Below are positions 24,068 through 36,120 of a stretch of DNA of 64,000 nt, piece by piece (the first letter of the stretch is position 1; each line of letters opens with the position of its first letter). Source of the stretch: Panicum virgatum. Lineage: Eukaryota > Streptophyta > Magnoliopsida > Poales > Poaceae. Both the position numbers and the translations under genes were made by a program. The stretch spans positions 11,959,900 to 12,023,899 of the forward strand of contig NC_053138.1 of the NCBI RefSeq assembly GCF_016808335.1. Direction: 5' to 3'. The notes under the pieces are model-generated. The model did not search any database. It saw nothing but the letters and a program-made list of their open reading frames with translations, and had not been told where the DNA came from.

Positions 24068-24634
24068 GAAACGCATCGGGGGTGGTACGAGCATGGCTAA
24101 TTTATAGATATTACAAATTAAAAATGAATTTTTGACTTAGGATAAAATTTATTTAACGATATGGGTGGAATTACTCGTAATAGCCCTGTATAGTGTTGTT
24201 ACAATCGTGAGTATATGTTCAGTTTGGTTGAGAGATTAACGTAGGACGCTCATGCATCATGTCATTGTATTTCCTTTGCAATTGAAAGTTTCTGTTGTAA
24301 ATCATGCATCATGGCATTCATTATTTTCAATTGTGTTTATGAATTTAAGTCAAGGGTTGTCACCCGGGTCTAACATCGAGAGTTTTAGTTCTGGGTGGTG
24401 ACCGGTCTTTGACACCAGTCTGACCGGTTGGTCCACGTCCATAGTGGCATGCAGTCCATGCAGACCGATCTGACCGGTTGGTTTCACCGGTCTGACCGGT
24501 TGAGCGCAGACAGAGGCCTCTCAGTTGTGTTCAAATGATTTGTTTCCTGCGATTTCTTCCATGATTGGGATATTAGTTGTGGTCATGATTATTTTTATGT
24601 AATAAAAATATATAACTAATCCAATCATAGTTGA
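24068..24634 (+). other. chromovirus untranslated leader
   Basis: This 5' leader before gag has no ORF. It also carries the ACCGGTCTGACCGGT motif (24486, with degenerate copies at about 24400 and 24464), so the motif is not confined to the LTRs. Confidence 0.6.
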
Positions 24635-25616
24635 ATGCAGAATGACAGCACCCCGAACCCTCCTGATTTGGCCCAGGCCATTGCGGCCATGCTCACCGGA
24701 CGAGACGAGGAAACGGCACTCCTTCGGGAGATTGTGGAACAGGGCAGAGCGCAGTGGCATGAACATCACCAACAGCCCGCTGTCCCCGGATATGAGCAGT
24801 TTCTGAGCACTCAACCGCCACTGTTCCACAAAGCAGATGAGCCACTGGAAGCGGATAGCTGGCTCCGGACCATTGAGTCCAAGTTCACTCTGCACCCTTA
24901 CAATGATGGGGACAAGACAGGATTTGCAGCCCAGCAGCTCAGGGATCCCCGCATGTACCTGGTGGGACAATCACATGGCCATGTTCCCTGAAGGTACCCG
25001 GTTCACCTGGGCACAATTTAGAGAAGCATTCAAGGCGCATCACATCCCTGCAGGGGTGATCAGAAGGAAACTCACGGAGTTCTTAGCCCTGAAGCAGGAT
25101 AATAACAGTGTGATGCAGTATGCCCAGGCCTTCGACACACTATCTCAGTACGCCGGTTATCACGTGGATACTGATGAAAAGAAACAGGCGTGTTTCCGGC
25201 AGGGGCTTAGCAGCAAACTCCAGGATCGCCTGGCCATGATCAAATTTGACACATTTAGTGAGCTAGTCAATGGGGCTATCATTCAGGAGGATGCCCACTT
25301 GGCTCATAAGGCGGTGAAGAAGAGAAAAGCACCGGCAATGGGATCTTCGAGCAGTGCTCCCCAGAGGTTCTGTCTGATACAGTCGGGCCCACAGAGAGCC
25401 CTTTTTCATCACCAGCCACAGCAGCAGTGGGGATACAGGCCCCCTCAGTACACATCATCACAGGAGACAGTCAGGCCTCCTGTTTCTCAGTAGGGTGAGC
25501 AGAAGGTATGGGTGCAGCAGCCGGGGATGCGCCCCAATTTATTCCCGTGCTACAACTGTGGGCAGCCTGGACATTTCGCACGCAACTGCCCGATGCCACC
25601 GAAGCAGGGCCAGTAG
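24635..25616 (+). pseudogene. chromovirus gag, frameshifted, with a CCHC zinc knuckle
   Basis: The ATG at 24635 opens a 118-codon stretch with the gag N-terminal region. A frameshift near 24960 moves the rest (GTRFTWAQFREAF..., the retrotransposon gag domain) to another frame that runs to a TAG at 25491-25493. Beyond that stop the same frame encodes the zinc knuckle CYNCGQPGHFARNC (about 25550-25591), then another TAG at about 25614. It would be a capsid/nucleocapsid polyprotein if intact. Confidence 0.85.
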
Positions 25617-27092
25617 TCCGGTCAGCAGAGTCAGAAGCAGCAAGTGGCTCATTTCAAACCGGGACAAGTGTACTACACCACCCTTGAGGGTATTCCTGAG
25701 GGAGCTCCAGTGATGACGGGTATGTTTTCCATAAATGATCAACCCGTTACTGTGTTGTTCGACTCGGGTGCATCTCACACCTTTATAAGTAAAGAGTGTG
25801 TTACTAGACTTGGGCTGGGTGTACAAAACATGTCGAAGTCGTATCATATTCATTCACCCGGGGGTCAATTGATAACCAATCAAACTACCAAGCAAGTGCC
25901 TCTACGGCTTCATGGAAAAAATTTTACGACCCATTTGATCATGTTGCCAACCCAGAAAGTGGATATCATCCTTGGTATGAATTGGATGAAATTTCATGGG
26001 ATTATTCTGGACACCTCATCACGTGTGGTGCACGTAAATTCTCCCATTCATGGTTCTATGACAATGTGTCTTATGAGCCCCATACCGTTGAACCATACGG
26101 TGAATCTTGTCGAGGACTAGAAGCTAGAGGACATACCAGTGGTATGTGAATACCCGGATGCTTTTCCAGATGATTTGCCTGGGATGCCACCTAATCGTGA
26201 GGTGGACGTTGCCATTGAATTGCAACCGGGAACAACACCAATTTCCCGAAGACCTTATCGGATGCCACCGAATGAGCTGGCTGAGTTAAAGAAGCAATTG
26301 CAAGAATTGCTGGATAAGGGATATATTTGTCCTAGCACTTCGCCTTGGGGCTGTCCGGCGCTCTTTGTTAAGAAGAAAGATCAAAGCCTCAGGTTGTGTG
26401 TGGACTATAGGCTTTTGAATGCTGTCACAATCAAGAACAAATATCCCCTTCCCAGAATTGATATTCTATTTGATCAGCTATTCGGGGCCAAGGTATTTTC
26501 AAAAATCGACCCCCGCTCTGGTTATCATCAGATAAAAATTAGAGCTGATGATATTCCCAAGACGACCTTCTCCACCAGATACGAGCTCTATGAGTATCTG
26601 GTTATGTCATTTGGGCTGATGAATGCCCCTGCTCACTTCATATACCTCATGAATTCGGTATTCATGCCTGAACTGGATAAGTTTGTCGTGATTTTCATTG
26701 ACGACATTCTTATATATTCCAAGAATGAAGAAGAACATGCTGAGCATCTTCGCATTGTTCTCCAGCGTCTCAGAGAGCATAAGTTATATGCTAAATTCAG
26801 TAAATGTGATTTCTGGCTTAAGGAGGTTCAGTTCTTGGGTCATATTATCTCTGAGGTGGGTATTTCTGTGGACCCCAGCAAAATTCAAGATGTATTGAAT
26901 TGGAAGACTCCAGAGTCTGTTTCAGAGATTCGAAGTTTCCTTAGTCTAGCAGGCTATTATCTCCGGTTTGTACCGGACTTCTCCAACATTGCTAGGCCCA
27001 TGACGAAATTGCTTAAGAAAAGGGTGAAGTTTGTTTGGGACGACAAATGTGAACAAGCTTTCCAGACTTTGAGAAAGTTATTGACGTCGGCC

Positions 27093-27260
27093 CCTGTTTT
27101 GGCTCAGCCGGACATTACTCGGACTTTTGATGTTTATTGTGATGCATCAGGTATGAGTTTTGGCTGCGCCCTCATCCCTGTTTTGGTTTAGCCGATATTA
27201 CCCGACTTTTTGATGTGTATTGTGATGCATCAGGTACGGGTCTCGGCTGTGTACTCATGC
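27093..27260 (+). repeat. diverged 84-bp tandem duplication at the RT/RNase H junction
   Basis: The stretch beginning cctgttttgg at 27093 is repeated from 27177. Each copy encodes a version of [14 protein letters not shown]. The two copies differ at many positions, so this is not a simple recent slippage. Confidence 0.75.
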
Positions 27261-29178
27261 AAGACTAGAGGGTGATTGCTTATGCTTCCAGAGCCCTCAG
27301 GCGACATGAGAAGAATTATGCCACTCATGATTTGGAACTGGTAGCAGTGGTACATGCATTGAAAATCTGGTGTCATTACCTTCTGAGCAATCATGTTCAT
27401 ATATACTCAGACCATAAGAGTCTCAAGTATATTTTTTCCCAGAGTGAGCTCAATTTGCGCCAGAGGCGGTGGTTAGAGTTGATTAAGGATCATGATCTGG
27501 AAATTCATTATCACCCGGGCAAGGCTAATGTTGTAGCTGATGCATTGAGTCGTAAAGCCAATTGCAGTTGCATCTCAGTCATAGCGGTGCATGACACTTT
27601 GTGCCAAGAAATGGAGAAGATGAACTTGACTTTGGTGTCTGAGGGTACTCTTGCTAATCTTACCCTCACTCCAACACTTCGAGATCATATTATTGCGGCT
27701 CAGAAAAACAATATTGGCATGGGAAAGATTAGGTAAAGGCTTGGAGAAAATGACCCTTGAGTGGCATGTTTCCATCTAGATGACGAGGGTGTTATATGGT
27801 TTAAGAACCGACTAGTGGTACCTAAAGATCTAGAGCTTCGAAAGCAGATTCTCGATGAGGCTCATCTCTCTAGGTCTTCTATCCATCCTGGCAGCAACAA
27901 AATGTATCAGGATCTGAAACAGCGATTTTTGTGGACAAGGATGAAGCGGGAAATAGCTAGGTATGTGTCAGAATGTGACACCTGTCGGAGGGTTAAGGCG
28001 AGCCACTTGAGACCAACCGGCCCTTTGCAGCCCCTGAGTATTCCCTCCTGGAAGTGGGAGGACATTAGTATGGATTTCATTGTCGGCTTACCCAAAACTT
28101 CTAAGGGGTATGATTCGATATGGGTTATTGTGGATCGTCTCACCAAGACCGCGCATTTTCTGTCGGTAAAGACCACACATACAGTGAAGCAATATGCCAA
28201 GTTATATCTGGATCGTATTGTGAGTCTGCATGGAATTTCAAAGACAATCATTTCAGACCGGGGTGGTCAGTTCATTGCCCGGTTCTGAAAGCACTTTCAC
28301 GCCGCCCTCGGCACTCAGCTCCTCCGCAGTTCGGCTTATCATCCCCAGACTGACGGCCAGACAGAAAGGATAAATCAAATATTGGAGGACAAGCTCAGAG
28401 CATGTGTGCTCACCTATAATAAAATATGGGATGAGTGCTTGCCATTGGTCGAGTTTGCTTATAACAATAGTTATCAAGAAAGCATCAAGATGGCTCCATT
28501 TGAGGCCTTATATGAACGGAAATGCAGAACGCCATTGAATTGGTCAGAAGCTGGGGAGAGAACTTTCTTTGGGCCCGATATGGTGAATGAAGCAGAAGAG
28601 CAGGTTCGGGTTATTCAGGAAAATTTAAAGATTGCAAAATCCCGACAAAAGAGTTACGCAGATAAGAAACGTCAATCGATCATGTTTCAAGTGGGGGATC
28701 ATGTCTATCTGCGGGTATCTCCGATAAAAGGGGTTCAACGATTCGGTGTGAAGGGAAAGCTCGCACCTCGCTATGTTGGGCCTTTCCTTATTATTGAGCA
28801 GTGTGGACCAGTGGCTTACTGCCTGGAACTTCCTGCCCACTTATCCGCGGTTCATAATATATTCCATGTCTCTCAGCTCAGAAAATGCCTCCGTGTTCCC
28901 ACCAAAATTGTTGATATAGAAAAGTTACAGTTGGAGTCGGATCTCGTCTATCAAGAGCACCCGGTCAAAATTGTTGACTACAAGACTCGAGCCACTCGAA
29001 ATCATACTAGCAACTTCTATAAGGTGCAACAGAGTAATCACTCCGAGCGGGAAGCTACTTGGGAGACAGAGGAACTTGTTCGGACTAAATGTCCGGAATT
29101 GCTACAAGCCTATCGAGGTACACACCAAATTCTAATTTTCCCTTTAGCACTTCCGTTAAATCTCGGGACGAGATTTCT

Positions 29179-29193
29179 TTTAAGGGGAAGGGT
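29179..29193 (+). other. chromovirus polypurine tract
   Basis: ttttaaggggaaggg ends directly at the TG of LTR 2, the expected place for the plus-strand primer. Confidence 0.75.
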
Positions 29194-31463
29194 TGTAACA
29201 CCTCAAGTGTTAATCCTCTGTAATTAAATTAATCACGACTATTAGTTCAACTCACACGACAAATCACTAAACCCAAAAATTTTCCTGTCAGTTTGGGCCG
29301 AACCGGTCTGACCGGTCGGAGCTACCGGTCTGACCGGTTGAACTGGTTTCAACCATTTTGGGCCCCACAGCATTTAAATCACTCTCTCTCTCTCTCTTCC
29401 TCACCTGTGCACTCGACCTCACCAGCTCTCTCACTCACTCTTCCCGAGCTCTCCCCTTCTCAAGTCCTAGGTTCTTCAATCCTTCCTCTTCCTTTGATTC
29501 CAAGGCCGGGAAAAGGATCAAATCCGCGTGGTGGCTCATCTTCCCCTCTATTCCCTCCCTGGGGTGCTTGGGATTCAAGTTCTTCATGCAAGGAGGAGCT
29601 CACTCAAGGTATGAAGGCTCGTGTGAGTCGATCTCCTTTTCTAGATGATCTTAGGTGATTCCCTCTGGTCAAACACCTCACATGGCACCCTAGAACTAGT
29701 TCCTAGAAGGATATTGGAATTAGTGGGCGATTTTTTTTGCCGCGCCAAGGATTCTAGGTTTTGATCTAGACAGGACCGGTCTGACCGGTCGGAGGGACCG
29801 GTCTGACCGGTAGGGGTCCGGACAGTCCGGCCATTGGTTCGGATACTCTGGGTTTGTGGTGGTTTAGACATTCCGGGTTTAGGCCCAGAAACTCCGGACT
29901 TGGGAGTCCGGATACTCCGAGTAGGTGTCTGGATACTCCGGTTTTTTGGTCTCTAGTCGCACACAGGCCAGACCGGTCTGACTGGTTTGGTATACCGGTC
30001 TGACTGGTGCCAGCCGGGCTGAGTGGGTTAAATCCGGTTACTCGCAAGATATAAGATATATTTATATTCCAGTACATGAGTTATTGAATTGGATACGGAA
30101 ATTGAGACCAGACGGGGAAATGATGAGGATGTTTAGGGATGGCAGCAGGACAGGGTTTCTGGGTGCCTTAGCCCCGTCTGTGTCGATTAAGGACCGGTCG
30201 TTGTTGGCAGCGCTGATCGGGGATTGAACTGTACTAACCGCATGCCGGGAGTAGGAAGTAGTCGAAACCGGTAAGCCTAGTACTGCCTCGCTTCGAAAGT
30301 ACAGAACTGCATCACCACCCCTTAGGGCGAGTCGAGTAGTCGTGGAGAACGAGATGCATATGTTTACTTTTGGTGGTCTCACGTTGAGCTCGGCTGACTA
30401 TATGAAGGTGGGGTGGTTCTGTAGTTCGAGGCGGGGAGGAGAAGGGTTGGTGCGTGGGGTCCGACGAGGCCTACGCGTGCCGTGTTGGTTAGGTCCACCT
30501 TGCAAGGTTAAATCGAATCGATTCGCCGTATCTCTCGGTTATGAGGGTCTTGATCTCTTTGCTGCATCGTAGTCTCATGATAGAATGAGGAGGATATGTA
30601 TAAATATGACAATGAACACATGGAATTATTATTTGATTGCACCAACTTGTTTGCTATAGTTGATTCATGCAAACATTAGATTAGAGTTAATTTGTATAGA
30701 ATCTCTAGCTAAAATACTGAAAGTAAGGAATTACTTTAGTCGCTTTTCTGCAAAATAACCACCAGCCAAAAGCCTTGCATGTCTAGGTATGTGGGCTAAG
30801 TTATACCCACTGGTCGGGTAAGTCTTGCTGAGTATTAGTTGCTCAGGGTTGTTGCCACCATTAATTTGTTTCAGAGCACCCTGACGTCGATTTTTACCCC
30901 TGCTGCATCAAATTTATCCGCCGAGATGCAGAGGGGTGGGAAGTTGTGGAGAAAGACTAGTAGACTATAAAGTCGGTGGGTTGCACACTTGAGGGCAGAG
31001 TGTGCCGCCCTCAGTTTTGTTCAGACCGGTCTGACAGGTGTATACGTGAGGAATCCATGCACACCGGTCTGACCGGTGGGACGCAACCGGTCTGACCGGT
31101 GGTGTTAGGCAGAACCTCTAGGGGTAATGTATTATAGTCCTTTCCTAGGGTAAATTCTAGTTTTATTTGTTGGAAGACTTGCATATCAAGTATGTTTTTA
31201 AACCCGGTTTATAAAATTATTGTATCTGAATTTGGTTTGGAAGAAGTTATGTATTATTTGTGTTGCGTTGTTCTATTTTTCAAGTATTATGTCGTGTTTG
31301 TACCATCTGCACCCACCTTCGCGTGGGACTACCGGTATTGTTTCGATCGGGCCGTGGGTTGAGAAAGTATTGCCAAATTAAGCCATTAAGCTAATGCGCC
31401 CGATGTGTTCAAATGACGGTCATTACGCTTAATTTGGAGTCTTAATTTGGTGGTTCCGTCACA
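29194..31463 (+). repeat. chromovirus LTR 2 (2270 bp)
   Basis: It matches LTR 1 but lacks the segment 22096-22578 and has small length changes elsewhere. Exact ACCGGTCTGACCGGT copies lie at 29302, 29324, 29775, 29797, 31063 and 31086. Confidence 0.9.
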
Positions 31464-31468
31464 TATAG

Positions 31469-33358
31469 ATTCAGTAGTGCCTACCTTTGGTAGAATCTCA
31501 GTTGGGGAGGGGGGTTTGGCTTAAACTTGGGCAAATCATAGTGGACTTGCTGATGAGGTACATTTTTGTTGCTGTAGCTTTAGATTTATGCTTTTCTTCA
31601 TAGCTGTAAAAAAATGTACTAAAACATACCATATTATATGTTCACTGTGTAAATCTACTCATTTGGAGTCTAGCACAATTAGATTTTCTATTTTATGATT
31701 TTTCTGTGATTTATTATGATTTTTTAAAACTACTTTAGGGGATAATTCGACCGATTTTGAAAAATTCAGGAGGTGATATAAACAGTTTTATAATTTGGGG
31801 GTTATGTAGTCCACTCCCAATATATGAGTGGGTGATATAGATTTTTTTTCTTTTTTTTTCCGAAAGACTGCAGGTTCCAATCTGGAAACCATTTTGGGTC
31901 CATATGCTTTAGTTGATGGATAGAACACTGTCTCCTACTTTGAAAGTGTTAGCTAGCTCTTTGTTACATCTTGCTTTAGTGTTATCGTTATTACTGTTGT
32001 ATCATTGCTGTTACATCTTGTTTCTTTTACAAAAGCCAGCTCATTCCTGAATCACGACACTTTGATACTTCCAAGCATGACTTTGCAAATTGTAATCTTC
32101 ACAATTCGCATGCTATATATACGCAGGCAGGTCCAACTCCCAACTGCTCAAATCATAGCTGTCGACGTGTCAATTATTCTGTCAGGCACGCAGAACGTGT
32201 TTATGCCTCAAACCGTCAAACGCATCGGGTCCCTTTCCCCCGTGCGAACACGGGAATCAACCAGCAACGGCCAGTCCGCAGTTTGCTCGAACAAAAAAAA
32301 ACAAAAAACAAAACGCACGCGTCCTCGCTCGTAGCCGCTGCGTGCTTGGCGTGGTCTGACGGGCGGGATCGCCAGAGATGCGGCGATCTCCCAACCGCCA
32401 ATCAGCCCCGGTGGCGGTGGCCAGTTTGGCCACGACGCCTTCACGTTGGTCTCCTCGTCGCCATGAGTCCCGCCGTCCACTGGCGTGCGAGATTAAACGC
32501 GAAGTGGACGGCGACGGCGAGGTCTGAGGCCGTGGGAGATTAGAAATTTAGAAGGGGGAATTTCGCTGTGCGTGTAGGTGTTGCCGGGAACCGTCTGCCG
32601 GATCAACAAACAAGAATGGGACGGGGCAGGGCAAAAGGAGAGGTCAAGAGCCCCGAATAAAGAAGAGGGCGCAAGGTGGCCGGCACTGCGGTGCAGGCGG
32701 ACGGTGCGTCGTCTCTGCTAGCTGTTGCTCTCGCTGGAGAAGGAGACGGGACAAGAAGCTTGCAGATTCCGGCGTCGCTTGGAGTTGTCCTGGCCTGCGT
32801 TTGGGGAAGCAAGAACAAGCCAAAGCGCAGACGGAACAGCCGGAAAAAGGTGAGGAGAGCCAGCCTCCAATTTTGTCCTGCTTGCTTGCTTGTTTGCTTC
32901 TCCTTATTCCTCTTCTTCTGTCTCCCCCTTGACCTTCTTTTGTTGGTTGCGAGCTGAAGTCGGGGCGTGGCAGCCTAATTTTAGCCAAACTGGAGATTAC
33001 CATGGGACAGATTTCTTGAGGGGCAGCTTCGATTGGTTGCTAGGCTGGGTTCTTCCCCCAGCCTGTCCGATTCCTCGCCATGGAGGTATAGCCGACCACT
33101 TGCAGTTGCCGGAGCTCGCGTTTCCTGACGCGCGCTTTCTGGCGTCCTGCAAAATCTCATCCTTCCAGGAACGGAACAGATTCTTCCCCATAACCTTGGT
33201 GTCTGGTTGGAGCCATTTTTTTAAAAAAAAAAATTGGCACGGCTCCGCCCCTCGCGGCGCAAAAGGATGCTCCTTTTGTGACCGGCAAGGTTGGATTTTG
33301 ATCACCTTCGTGGGTGTCGATTGGGTTGTCATGTTCTGGGCGAGGTAGGCGTCGTCAG
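31469..33358. other. upstream region of the CHUP1-like gene
   Basis: AT-rich up to about 32150, then increasingly GC-rich up to the start codon at 33359. No domain-bearing ORF was recognised on either strand. The region from about 32500 probably holds the promoter and 5' leader, possibly with a leader intron, but I cannot place the transcription start. Confidence 0.4.
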
Positions 33359-36120
33359 ATGCACACGCCTGGAGGTTGCAGCACCAGCAGCGGCCGCGGA
33401 GGAAGTGGTGGTGGCGGACCCAGCGGCGGGGACGCCAAGGATTTGCCCCAGCTTTTACTCAGGGTGGGCACCGCCGTCGCGCTCTCCGTCGCTGGGCTGC
33501 TCGTCTCGCGGCGCCAGCGGCCGCCCCGGAAGCTCCAGCTGCCACCCTGTCCTCCTTCCTCAGGTACCAGCCATGAGAAAAAATTTTTTGTAGCGCCTGT
33601 TAAGATGGCGCATCGATTGTCAATTGTGCTTTGTGCCGTGGTACACGTAATTTGCTGATGATGTGCATGTGTGTTTGTGATTGTAGAGTCGGATGATGCC
33701 CCAAGCATGAAGGCCAGAACAGGGCTCAAGGAGCTGAGGATCCTAAAAAATGTAAGCATTTGGATTCTGAATAATTTAACGTCCTGATTTATTTGTAATT
33801 CATAGTTCCAAAAAATCAACCGCCCTTTAAAATTTGCTGATGCTCATGCAGTAGTATTTGTGGCTTATGATGGTTGATGGGAGCTCTGTACAGAAATTTT
33901 CGGTTCTGAGAATCTGAGTACTGGTGTTTCGATCTTCTCTCGAGGGATTAAAATCCTTTTAGACTGCTAGCTGGTGTTAATATCGTCCTAACATATCATC
34001 CTTAACAGTACCAGATGATCATTTTGGAACACTCTTCTTTCAAGTTTCAAATGGTATCTTGTGAAACAAGGTTAAGTTTTCAATTTTGTAGTACAACATG
34101 CATGAACGTTTTGCGCTCCCTACTTTCAACACTGGGTGTAGTTTGTCTTCCAGCTTTCCTCACAAAATTTGACTTCATCTTACAATTCCTGTTTTATGTT
34201 GCATATTTATTCCTATTGAATTAAAGAGTGTGGAAAAATGCCCCTATTGACCTGGGGACCTTTTCTCTGTTTGTCAAGGAGGACACCAGGGCAAAAATCA
34301 TCAGTGGAAACTCTGTTCACACGACCACTACAACCACAACGACCACCACCACAGCCTTAGTGCCATTGGCCCCCAAATGCAGAAGCATTGCTGATGATGA
34401 AGGATACCTCCTTCCAGAGTTCAATGAAATGGTTCTCAAAGAATTTGGCCGAGGCACACCTGCAGCCAGAGTACGGGAAGATGCATCTAATGACCATGAA
34501 ATCTACAAGCTTAGAGATTTGGTGAGATCACTGCAAGAAAGAGAGAAGACCCTCGAGCTACAGCTTATGGAGTGTTATGGTTTACAGGAGCAAGATGCTG
34601 CAGTGAGGGAGCTTGAGAATCAGCTAAAGATTAGCAATGTCGAATCAAAGCTGTACTTGTTGAAGATTGAATCTTTAGAGTCTGAAAACCAGAAGCTGCA
34701 AGCACAGTTGTCAGAGAACTCAAAGATAATCTCTGAGCTTGAGGCAACAAGAGCGAAGTGCAAGTTGTTAAAGAAGAAGCTGGCATTGGATGCAGAGCAG
34801 GCAAAGGAGGAGACGACTTCCCTTCAGAAAATGGTCGATTTGTTGCAGCACAAAGAGACTGATGAGAACAACAATCATATTGAGGTTGAGAAGAACTTGA
34901 AGAGGCTAGAGGAGCTGGAAAAGGAGGCAACAGAGCTAAGAGCTGTGAATTCAAGGCTGCAGCAGGAGAATGCACATCTTATTAGGCGACTGGAGCTTAC
35001 ACGCCTACCCCCTGTACCCAAGCCTAAAAACAGCACGGAGGTGATTCTTTACTGTTCTTGGGCTGTATAGTTAACTGGCACTTACTAACTCAATTTAATC
35101 ATCTCTTGGAGTGGTCATACCTAAACAGGACATGGTGTTATCCATATTTCTTTTGCAAACGACATTATGTACAAAAATAATTGTTTTATATGTTAGTTTA
35201 AAGCTCACTATATCTTGTGTTATTGATATTCTCTGTTGTTCGTTCATGAGTTCAATAACCTATAATGGTTTCAGGTAAAATCATTGGAGGAGGCTGATCG
35301 GCTGAAGCAAGAAAATGAGAAGCTGGCTAAAGAGATTGAACAACTGCAGAGTGACAGGTTTGCAGATGTTGAAGAATTGGTATATCTGAAATGGATAAAT
35401 GCCTGCCTACGGTATGAGGTGAGAAACAAGGATGCTCCATCAGGGAAGACAGTTGCACGGGATCTTAGCAAGACCTTGAGCCCCAAGTCTGAACTGAAGG
35501 CCAAGCAGCTGATAATGGAATATGCCAATGCTGCTGTAGAGGACAATCACTTAGGCCATGTTGAATTTGGTTCAGAATGCTCTTCTTCGCGGGCATCATC
35601 GTCAGGTGAACCAGATGATGTATCAATTGATATTGCTTCGATGACAAAGCATAAAAACCCGAAGAAGAAAAATTTCTTTTCTAAGCTTCGGAAACTGGTG
35701 CTAGGGAAAGGAAAAGAGAACCGTGGAGTTTCTACTCTGGAGAGGAGAGTATCTATTTCAAGCTGTTCATTCGATGACTTCACTGGAAGAGATTCGCACG
35801 ATAGCTATTCTTCATTCTTGGCAGAACCAAACATATCTGATAGTCGACGACATAGCGATCATGTTTTCAGTATGCATTCTTCTTTGGATAGCATGAAATC
35901 TTGTCCTGTTGGAACAGAAATTGGAAATGAGAGGGATCATTCTGAGGTCAAGAGTGTATCTTCTAGAGAGGAAAGGGTGAATGCATTTGGTCACAGTGCT
36001 CGCCTTGATAGCGGCAAGGCCATAGCTGAGGATGCCGAGATCCATAAATTTGCCGATGTGCTGATCACATCAAGGTCAGGTTCCATGTCATCAAGAAGGT
36101 CATCATCCTTCCGACATTGA
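33359..36120 (+). CDS. CHUP1-like coiled-coil protein with an N-terminal membrane anchor
   Basis: Four exons (33359-33563, 33687-33751, 34279-35040, 35275-36120) total 1878 nt (625 aa), with phases kept. Residues about 32-49 form a hydrophobic segment followed by Arg residues, like the outer-envelope anchor of CHUP1 (CHLOROPLAST UNUSUAL POSITIONING 1). A Thr run lies at about 105-115. Residues about 150-370 are a long coiled coil. The block VEELVYLKWINACLRYEVRN (376-395) and the ARDLSKTLSPKS motif after it match the conserved region of the CHUP1 family. CHUP1 itself binds actin and positions chloroplasts and continues with a proline-rich region and a conserved C-terminal domain. Both are absent here: the protein ends in a Ser-rich tail. 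It may therefore lack profilin binding or do a different job. The start was chosen because it puts the anchor at the N-terminus. Confidence 0.85.

Larger units (their letters stand above)
25617..29227 (+). pseudogene. chromovirus pol: protease, reverse transcriptase, RNase H, integrase, chromodomain
   Basis: The aspartic protease motif LFDSGASHTFIS lies at about 25757. The reverse transcriptase at 26139-27100 includes [14 protein letters not shown] and the catalytic FIDDILIYS (YxDD type). An RNase H part follows at about 27210-27560 ([22 protein letters not shown]). The integrase has an HHCC zinc-binding region (about 27870-28000, ending CDTCRRVK) and a catalytic core with YHPQTDGQTER (about 28337). 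At the C-terminus SNHSEREATWETEE (about 29035) is a chromodomain signature, placing it among chromoviruses. Stops interrupt the frame at 26118, 27189, about 27265, 27734 and 28286. Confidence 0.9.
21276..31463 (+). mobile_element. Ty3/gypsy chromovirus, degenerate, with intact ends
   Basis: The LTRs are 21276-24052 and 29194-31463, both starting TGTAACACCTCA and ending CCGTCACA. They are bounded by the target duplication TATAG (21271-21275 and 31464-31468). A methionine-tRNA-type primer site follows LTR 1, and a polypurine tract (ttttaaggggaaggg) precedes LTR 2. Gag and pol are in Ty3/gypsy order: zinc knuckle, protease, reverse transcriptase, RNase H, integrase and a C-terminal chromodomain-like region. 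Several stop codons, frameshifts and an 84-bp internal duplication make it non-autonomous. LTR 2 lacks about 483 bp present in LTR 1. Confidence 0.93.
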
